A DNA stretch of 28,250 bases from CAYUYV01 sp050331455 (GTDB lineage Bacteria > Pseudomonadota > Alphaproteobacteria > JAJFIK01). The notes under the pieces were generated by a model, which did no database searches, had not been told where the DNA came from, and was given only the letters and a program-made list of their open reading frames with translations. This document shows positions 23,114 through 28,250 of the stretch, piece by piece. A program made the translations under genes and the position numbers. Location: assembly GCA_050331455.1 (NCBI GenBank), contig JBHJGV010000002.1, positions 1 through 28,250 of the forward strand. The letters run 5' to 3'. The stretch's first letter is position 1, and each line of letters starts with the position of its first letter.

Positions 23114-25153
23114 ATGATCCCCGTGTCCACGCGTGAGGAATCCGACGACATTTTCGAAGCCGTCCAGGTGCTGGATGCTGTCCGAATCGAAATGAAGGAC
23201 GGCACACGTCTGTCGGCCCGAATCTGGTTGCCGCCCGATGCCGAGGCGGTGCCTGTGCCGGCCATCCTCGAATACATTCCCTATCGCCTGCGCGACAATA
23301 AGGCCGTCCGGGATCATCAGATTCATGCCTATTTCGCAGCCCATGGCTATGCCGGCATCCGCGTCGACATGCGCGGCTCCGGCGACTCGGAAGGTGTGCT
23401 GCGGGACGAATACCTCCCCCAGGAACTCGAAGACGGTCAAGAAATCCTGTCCTGGATCGCAGTGCAGCCCTGGTGCACCGGGCGGATCGGCCTGTTCGGC
23501 CTCTCCTGGGGCGGCTTCAACGGCCTCCAGCTCGCAGCCCGTCGCCCCCCCCAGGTGGGAGCGGTGGTCACGGTCTGCTCGTCTGACGATCGCTATGCGG
23601 ACGATGTGCACTATATGGGCGGCTGTCTTCTGACGGACAATCTCTCCTGGGCCAGCAATATGCTGGCCTTCAACTCCCTGCCGCCGGATCCGGACGTGGT
23701 GGGCGAACGCTGGCGGGACATGTGGCTCGACCGCATGGAAAATTCCGGCCTCTGGCTGGCCACTTGGTTGCAGCATCCCACTCGGGACGATTACTGGAAA
23801 CAGGGATCCATCGGCGAGGACTACGGCGCGATCGAGGTGCCGGTGATGGCCGTCAGCGGCTGGCGGGACGGGTACACCAACCCGGTCTTCCGCCTCATGG
23901 AGAACCTCCGGGTGCCCCGGCGGGCCATCGTCGGGTCCTGGGGCCATAAATATCCCCACCAGGGCGGCCCGGGGCCCGCCATTGATTTCCTGGGCGAGTG
24001 TCTTGCCTGGTGGGACCGCTGGCTGAAGGGCATTGAGAATGGCGTGGAGAGCGAGCCCCATGTCCGGGCCTGGATGATGAACCCCTCATCGCCCCTCAAT
24101 GCCAACAGCCCGGGGCGCTGGGTCGCCGAAGAGGAATGGCCGAGCCCTCGGATCTGGGAGCAATCCTGGCGTCTCGGCAATGGCTGGCTGATCGATCCGG
24201 ACACGGCCAATGGCGAGGACGATACCGGTATCTCCATCCTCAGCCCTCTGAGCGTCGGCCTGTTCGCCGGCAAATGGTGTTCCTATGCCGAGGAAACGGA
24301 CCTGCCCTGGGACCAGCGGCAGGAGGATGGGGGCGCTTTGCTCTTCGACACGCCGCCCCTGGACGAGCGCCTGGAGATCCTCGGCGCGCCCCAGGTGGAG
24401 CTCGACATCGCCGCCGACCGGCCGGTCGCCATGGTCGCGGTCCGCCTGTGCGAAGTGGCCCCCAATGACCGGGCCGCGCGGGTCAGTTTCGGGATCCTCA
24501 ATCTGTGCCACCGGGACAGCCACGAGACGCCGACGCCGCTGGTGCCCGGCCAGCGCTACCGCGTGACGGTGTCCATGAACAATATCGCGCAGAGCTTTCC
24601 CGCGGGGCACCGGATCCGCCTTGCGGTGTCGAGTTCCTACTGGCCGTTGGCCTGGCCGGCGCCGGAGCCGGCGCGCCTCACTGTCTTTACACAGAAGTCC
24701 CATCTGCGTCTGCCGGTGCGCCCGCCGCGGGCGGAAGATGCGGGTCTGGGCAGTCTGGGCGATCCGCGCATGGCGCCGCCGCTGGCCACGACCCTGATCG
24801 CCCCGCACCAGCGCGAATGGATGGTCAAACAAAACCTGGGCACGAACCGGGTGGCCCTGGAGGTCGTGAATGACGATCCCACATATCGGCTTGATGATAT
24901 CAATCTCACGGTCGGTCGCCGGGCACGGGAAACATATTCTTATCACAATAATGACTATGCCACCGTGCGCGGTTTTGTAGAGCAGACGCGCAGCTTCAAA
25001 CGGGGCGACTGGGAGGTCCAGACCATTACCCGGACCACGCTCAGCGCTCTTGAGGATGAATTTCTGGTCAGGGCCACCCTTGACGCTTACGAGGGAGATG
25101 CGCGCGTTTTCGCCAAAAGCTGGGATGAGCGCATTCCCAGAAAACTCGTGTAA
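23114..25153 (+). CDS. CocE/NonD (peptidase S15-type) hydrolase
   Basis: A 679-residue serine hydrolase of the cocaine-esterase / X-Pro dipeptidyl-peptidase group, acting on esters, amides or peptides. Alpha/beta hydrolase domain: EYIPYRLRDNKAVRDHQ, IRVDMRGSGDSEG, nucleophile elbow GLSWGGFNG (Ser131), Asp252 in SGWRDGYTNP and His278 in GSWGHKYPHQG. The C-terminal jelly-roll (about 380-570) shows PQVELDIAADRPVAMVAVRL and VPGQRYRVTVSMNNIAQSFPAGHRIRL, as in the family. No signal peptide from ATG 23114 (GGAAAGG just upstream), so it is probably cytoplasmic. The last ~100 residues extend beyond the usual domain. It is 15 bp upstream of the ATP-grasp gene, surely one operon. Confidence 0.94.
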   Translation: MIPVSTREESDDIFEAVQVLDAVRIEMKDGTRLSARIWLPPDAEAVPVPAILEYIPYRLRDNKAVRDHQIHAYFAAHGYAGIRVDMRGSGDSEGVLRDEYLPQELEDGQEILSWIAVQPWCTGRIGLFGLSWGGFNGLQLAARRPPQVGAVVTVCSSDDRYADDVHYMGGCLLTDNLSWASNMLAFNSLPPDPDVVGERWRDMWLDRMENSGLWLATWLQHPTRDDYWKQGSIGEDYGAIEVPVMAVSGWRDGYTNPVFRLMENLRVPRRAIVGSWGHKYPHQGGPGPAIDFLGECLAWWDRWLKGIENGVESEPHVRAWMMNPSSPLNANSPGRWVAEEEWPSPRIWEQSWRLGNGWLIDPDTANGEDDTGISILSPLSVGLFAGKWCSYAEETDLPWDQRQEDGGALLFDTPPLDERLEILGAPQVELDIAADRPVAMVAVRLCEVAPNDRAARVSFGILNLCHRDSHETPTPLVPGQRYRVTVSMNNIAQSFPAGHRIRLAVSSSYWPLAWPAPEPARLTVFTQKSHLRLPVRPPRAEDAGLGSLGDPRMAPPLATTLIAPHQREWMVKQNLGTNRVALEVVNDDPTYRLDDINLTVGRRARETYSYHNNDYATVRGFVEQTRSFKRGDWEVQTITRTTLSALEDEFLVRATLDAYEGDARVFAKSWDERIPRKLV

Positions 25154-25168
25154 CACAAAGGATATCGA

Positions 25169-26461
25169 ATGACGGACGAGAAGCACGTATTCTTCGTTGG
25201 ACTTGACGATTATAATAAACAAACGCTTGCAACCTTACCCCAGGCCCGGGAGTGTGAATTCCACGCGGCCTTGACCTTCGACGAGATGAGAGACGATCCC
25301 GATGTTCCCATTCGGGAGCTGATCGAACTGGCGGCCTCCCGCATGGAGGCCATTCCCGGCGGTCCGGCGGGTGTGACCAGCTTTTTCGATTTTCCGGGCA
25401 CCATCATTTCGGCCATTCTGGCGGAGCGCTTCGGCCTTCCGGGACCCGGGCTCGAAAGCCTTCTGAAATGTGAGCACAAATATTGGAGCCGCATGGAACA
25501 GCAGAAGGTCGCGGCGGAGAACATTCCCGTGTTCCAAGCCTTCAGCCCTTTTGACGATGAGGCCTATTCCAAGATCGGTATCCTGCCGCCCTACTGGATC
25601 AAACCGATCAAATCCTTCCGTTCCTATCTTGCCTACGCAATCACCGATGAGCGCCAATTCGCCGAGGTGATGGAGGTCTGCCGGGAGAAATCGCCGGCCA
25701 TCGTCGATCCGTTCCGGGCCATGATGCGCGACTACGCCATGCCGGACGAACTGACCGGCATGCCCGAGACATTCCTGGCCGAGTCCACGATTTCCGGCGC
25801 CCAATGCACCCTGGAAGGCTATGCCTTTGACGGCCGCGTGGTCGTTTACGGCGTCGTGGACAGCGTGCGCGAGCCCGACAGCTCCTCGTTTTCCCGTTAT
25901 GAATATCCCTCGACCCTGCCGCTGGAGATCCAGCACCGGATGATGGATGTGACCCGGGCCGTCGTACAGCAGTTCGGCTACGCTCATGGGCCGTTCAATG
26001 CCGAGTTCTTCTATGATCAGACGGGAGACAATGTCTGGCTGCTGGAGGTCAACCCGCGCGCGTCCCAGAGCCATGCGGACCTGTTCCTGAAGGTGCACGG
26101 CGTCACCCATTTTTCGGTCATTGTGGATCTGGCACTCGGGCGCAAGCCGCGCACCTTCAAGAAAGAAGGCACCTGGAATGTGGCCGGTCATTTCTTCATC
26201 CGCACCACGGAGGCCGGCAAAGTCGTCCGGACACCGACCAAAGGCGCCATTGATCGTCTGCTGACCCGCCAGCCGGACACGCGCATCGCCATCGGTGTGG
26301 AGCGGGGCATGGACCTGGCCGCCCTGCCGAATCAGGACAGCTACTCCTTCCAGCTCTGTACCGTGGATGTGGGCGGGCGCGATCATTTGGATATGCTGGA
26401 CCGATATGACCAGGTTATGACCGCCCTCCAGTTCGAAATCGAACCCCAGGCCGCCGCCTGA
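25169..26461 (+). CDS. ATP-grasp ligase of unknown substrate
   Basis: A 430-residue protein that should activate a carboxylate with ATP and join it to an amine or thiol (or carboxylate it). ATP-grasp elements: LLKCEHKYWSRMEQQ (about 98-112), PPYWIKPIKSFRSYLAYAI with nucleotide-binding Lys145/Lys148, FLAESTISGAQCTLEGYAFDG, and the magnesium loop built from NAEFF (Asn277, Glu279) and WLLEVNPRAS (Glu293, Asn295). The last 110 residues are a lid-like domain. It does not look like biotin carboxylase, carbamoyl-phosphate synthase or D-Ala-D-Ala ligase; amino-acid ligases are the nearest group. AAAGGA lies 7 bases before ATG 25169. Its tight linkage to the CocE-like hydrolase suggests opposing or sequential steps on an amide or peptide metabolite (inference). 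Confidence 0.9.
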   Translation: MTDEKHVFFVGLDDYNKQTLATLPQARECEFHAALTFDEMRDDPDVPIRELIELAASRMEAIPGGPAGVTSFFDFPGTIISAILAERFGLPGPGLESLLKCEHKYWSRMEQQKVAAENIPVFQAFSPFDDEAYSKIGILPPYWIKPIKSFRSYLAYAITDERQFAEVMEVCREKSPAIVDPFRAMMRDYAMPDELTGMPETFLAESTISGAQCTLEGYAFDGRVVVYGVVDSVREPDSSSFSRYEYPSTLPLEIQHRMMDVTRAVVQQFGYAHGPFNAEFFYDQTGDNVWLLEVNPRASQSHADLFLKVHGVTHFSVIVDLALGRKPRTFKKEGTWNVAGHFFIRTTEAGKVVRTPTKGAIDRLLTRQPDTRIAIGVERGMDLAALPNQDSYSFQLCTVDVGGRDHLDMLDRYDQVMTALQFEIEPQAAA

Positions 26462-26754
26462 GACCGGGTGCCCCCCTGCCTTTGGCCTGTTCGTATCCGG
26501 AGGGCAGGCCGGGGCTCGGCGGGGCCCGGGTGCATCTTGCCTTGGCGGTCGCCGGACCCGATAGTGCAGCCCTTGGGGGGCGAAGAGGGCACGCCGGACA
26601 GGCCCGGCCGGCCCAGGCGTTGATGCCGACCCTGATGCCGGATCGTGACGCCGGATCCTGATGGTTGACGCGCGGCCGCGGACCGTCACGAGGACCGTGG
26701 TGATGCGCTGGACCGTGCGTGTCCAGTCAAAGGGTGGATGACCGGAGGGATGGC

Positions 26755-28197
26755 GTGGTTGATATCTTCATTTCTTACGCGCGGCGCGAACGCGCCAAGG
26801 TTGAGCCATTAAAGGCGCGGTTCGAGGCGATGGGCCTTGACATCTTTTTCGACATTGAGGGCATCGACGGCGGCGCCGTCTTTCCGGACGTCATCACCCG
26901 CGCACTGGACACCTCAAAGGCCGTGCTCGCCTGCTGGACACCGTTTTACTTCACAAGGCCCTGGTGCCTGATCGAGGCGCGTGAAGCCAAGGACCGGGAC
27001 ATCCTGGTGCCGGTGGCCATCGAGCCCTTCGCGCGCACAGATCAGCCGGCAGATCTTCGGCATGTGAACTATTATGACCTGTTCGGCTGGCAGGGCGAAG
27101 ACAGTTTCGAAAACTGGACCTTGACCCTGAAAAGGCTTGGCCGCCTTGTCGGGCGCGAGCTTGCGCCGACGCTGAAAACCGGACCTTTCGGCGGCATACA
27201 AGTGGTGGAGCCTGCGCCGGAACCGCCGCCGGCGGCCGGACCGCGCATCGACGTGCTTGCCGATCTGCGCCAGACGTGGCGTGATTTTCCGGCCCGCGAC
27301 AATGCCGATTTGGTGTCACGGTTTCTGCAGCGCGTGCAGAGTGCCGCGCCGGGGTCCGGCCTTGAGTTTGAAATTGAGCACCATCTGACGGAATTGCAGC
27401 GTGCCGCCGAGCCTGTGGACCCGCCCCCTTCGACCGTCTGGACGCCTGGGCGGGTGTTTCGGGATGGGGACGGGCTGCCGGAGCTTGTGGTTGTGCCGGC
27501 GGGGCGGTTTGTGATGGGCGCGCCGCCGGGCGAAGAAGGGCGAAGTGACGACGAAGGGCCGCAGCATGAGGTGCGCTTTGCGGCGCCCTTTGCCCTTGGG
27601 CGCTATCCTGTGACCTTTGGGGAGTATGACGCGTTTTGTGAGGCTGAGGGGCGCCGTAAGCCCAAGGACCAGGGATGGGGCCGGGGCGGGCGGCCGGTGA
27701 TTGACGTGTCCTGGGACGATGCCAAGGCTTATTGCGCCTGGGCCTCGGATCGGACGGGGGCGGCTTACCGTCTGCCTTCGGAGGCGGAGTGGGAATATGC
27801 CTGCCGGGCCGGGACGACCACGCCGTTTTCCTTTGGGGAGACGATCTTCACGGACCAGGCCAATTATGATGGCAATCACCGTTATGGAAACGGCAGGACA
27901 GGGGAATACCGGAAACGGACGACGCCGGTGGGGACGTTTCCGGCCAATGCTTTTGGCCTTCACGACATGCATGGCAATGTTTTCGAATGGTGTGAGGATC
28001 CCTGGCACGACAGCTATGTCGGTGCGCCGGCGGACGGCTCGGCCTGGGTTGCAAACCCGACCGACAGCACCGCCCGTGTGGTGCGCGGCGGCTCCTGGTT
28101 CAGCCAGCCCCTCAGGCTCCGCTCGGCGTTCCGCCTCAGGGGCAGGCCCGACTACCGATTCGATACTCGCGGTTTGCGTGTTGCGAGAACGCTTTAG
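26755..28197 (+). CDS. TIR domain fused to formylglycine-generating-enzyme-like domain; possible DGR target protein
   Basis: A 480-residue two-domain protein. Residues 1-135 form a TIR domain: VDIFISYARRERAKVEPLK, DIFFDIEGIDGG, and FTRPWCLIEAREAKDRDI, with the conserved glutamate (Glu74 in WCLIE) that is catalytic in NAD-cleaving TIR proteins. A proline-rich linker and a helical part (about 150-225) follow. Residues 240-480 are an FGE-sulfatase/C-type-lectin-fold domain: VVVPAGRFVMGAPPGE, PVIDVSWDDAKAYCAWAS, YRLPSEAEWEYACRAG, GLHDMHGNVFEWCEDPW and RVVRGGSW. The tail after GGSW resembles a retroelement-diversified variable region (see findings). GTG at 26755 has GGAGG at 6-nt spacing; a GTG at 26719 is also in frame but has none. 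Inferred role: sensing or conflict protein whose FGE fold binds a ligand and whose TIR domain signals or depletes NAD. Confidence 0.92.
   Translation: MVDIFISYARRERAKVEPLKARFEAMGLDIFFDIEGIDGGAVFPDVITRALDTSKAVLACWTPFYFTRPWCLIEAREAKDRDILVPVAIEPFARTDQPADLRHVNYYDLFGWQGEDSFENWTLTLKRLGRLVGRELAPTLKTGPFGGIQVVEPAPEPPPAAGPRIDVLADLRQTWRDFPARDNADLVSRFLQRVQSAAPGSGLEFEIEHHLTELQRAAEPVDPPPSTVWTPGRVFRDGDGLPELVVVPAGRFVMGAPPGEEGRSDDEGPQHEVRFAAPFALGRYPVTFGEYDAFCEAEGRRKPKDQGWGRGGRPVIDVSWDDAKAYCAWASDRTGAAYRLPSEAEWEYACRAGTTTPFSFGETIFTDQANYDGNHRYGNGRTGEYRKRTTPVGTFPANAFGLHDMHGNVFEWCEDPWHDSYVGAPADGSAWVANPTDSTARVVRGGSWFSQPLRLRSAFRLRGRPDYRFDTRGLRVARTL
28084..28197 (+). repeat. Candidate DGR variable region (VR)
   Basis: The last 37 codons plus stop encode a fixed framework (RGGSW, P452, RSA 456-458, R460, R462, PD 465-466, R468, G473, RVARTL). 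The framework is interrupted by residues 449, 450, 453, 455, 459, 461, 463, 467, 469, 470 and 471, whose codons are TTC, AGC, CTC, CTC, TTC, CTC, GGC, TAC, TTC, GAT and ACT. All end in C or T, as expected if they arose from AAC/AAT template codons by adenine mutagenesis. No template repeat is in the window, so the call rests on this pattern and on the known position of VRs at the end of FGE/lectin-fold targets. Confidence 0.5.
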
Positions 28198-28224
28198 CCC
28201 TTTTCTCTTTTTCCTTTTACCCTT

Positions 28225-28250
28225 TGGGCGGGGGTCCAGGGGGCTTGCCC
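28225..28250. other. GC-rich block and half hairpin at the window edge
   Basis: After the TIR-FGE stop comes a pyrimidine-rich tract (cccttttctctttttcc and on), then gggcgggggtcc and aggggggcttgccc-like sequence whose GGGC (28241-28244) can pair with GCCC (28247-28250). The stem would grow if the next bases are complementary, but the window ends here. A GC-rich segment and hairpin just after a variable region is the usual layout of a DGR homing site. It could equally be a terminator or a REP element. Confidence 0.35.

Noticed and set aside
24086..25222. Open frame of 378 codons on the minus strand opposite the CocE-like gene
   Set aside because: Antisense shadow of a well-supported hydrolase; arginine-rich low-information translation.
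25235..26689. Long open frame (484 codons) on the minus strand opposite the ATP-grasp gene
   Set aside because: It overlaps the whole ATP-grasp gene, has no recognisable motif and no binding site. The sense product carries clear ATP-grasp motifs.
23114..28197. CocE-like, ATP-grasp and TIR-FGE genes as one defence operon
   Set aside because: The TIR-FGE gene is separated by 293 bp of non-coding sequence with its own binding site. The first two genes look metabolic, and nothing links them to the TIR gene beyond strand.
26755..28197. FGE-like domain as a true sulfatase-maturing enzyme
   Set aside because: No sulfatase gene is nearby, the domain is fused to TIR, and its end resembles a diversified binding surface. 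A maturase role is the less likely reading.

Overview
The window is high-GC and densely coded. Gene content (MaoC-type dehydratases, class III CoA-transferase, HtrA, old yellow enzyme, TetR, BTLCP/LapG-type peptidase) and the palindromic repeat family suggest an aerobic heterotrophic alphaproteobacterium. The order cannot be named from sequence alone. About 25 protein genes, one tRNA, one transposase remnant and several repeats can be supported.

Layout. Bases 1-170 hold the 3' end of a gene resembling DUF6940. From 373 to 4408, on the minus strand, lie a GT2 glycosyltransferase, a radical SAM/SPASM-like enzyme and an alkaline-phosphatase-superfamily hydrolase, which look like a surface-glycan or cell-envelope set. 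The poorly coding stretch 4409-5444 holds a decayed IS1380-type transposase 3' end and the second copy of a ~95-bp palindromic repeat (the first is at 2721-2825). Then follow a cold-shock protein, a secreted protein made of seven two-cysteine repeats, and a trypsin-like protease without a signal peptide. A tRNA-Thr(TGT) sits at 7478-7553.

From 7.6 to 13.1 kb are two paired MaoC hot-dog proteins (one with a glycine-rich insert), a secreted alpha/beta hydrolase, a small PepSY-like periplasmic protein, a class III CoA-transferase and an HtrA/DegP protease. At 13.2-16.1 kb are a membrane-anchored protein with a concanavalin-like (DUF1349-type) domain, a TetR regulator with a fine palindromic operator candidate, and an old yellow enzyme. 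From 16.3 to 20.6 kb a minus-strand run encodes an S9 peptidase, an alpha/beta hydrolase and a homogentisate-dioxygenase-like cupin enzyme. A crotonase-family gene is divergent from it. Acyl-CoA, aromatic and xenobiotic catabolism are the recurring theme.

At 21.7 kb there is a 35-residue single-span membrane peptide with a strong ribosome binding site. It is followed by a LapG-like cysteine peptidase and a two-gene operon of a CocE/NonD hydrolase and an ATP-grasp ligase.

The most interesting gene is the last one, 26755-28197. It has an N-terminal TIR domain with the conserved WCxxE glutamate, fused to a formylglycine-generating-enzyme-like (C-type lectin fold) domain. The last ~35 codons of that domain look like the variable region of a diversity-generating retroelement (DGR) target: fixed framework residues alternate with positions whose codons all end in C or T, as expected from mutated AAC/AAT template codons. 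The window ends 53 bases after the stop, so the template repeat and reverse transcriptase, if present, lie outside it.
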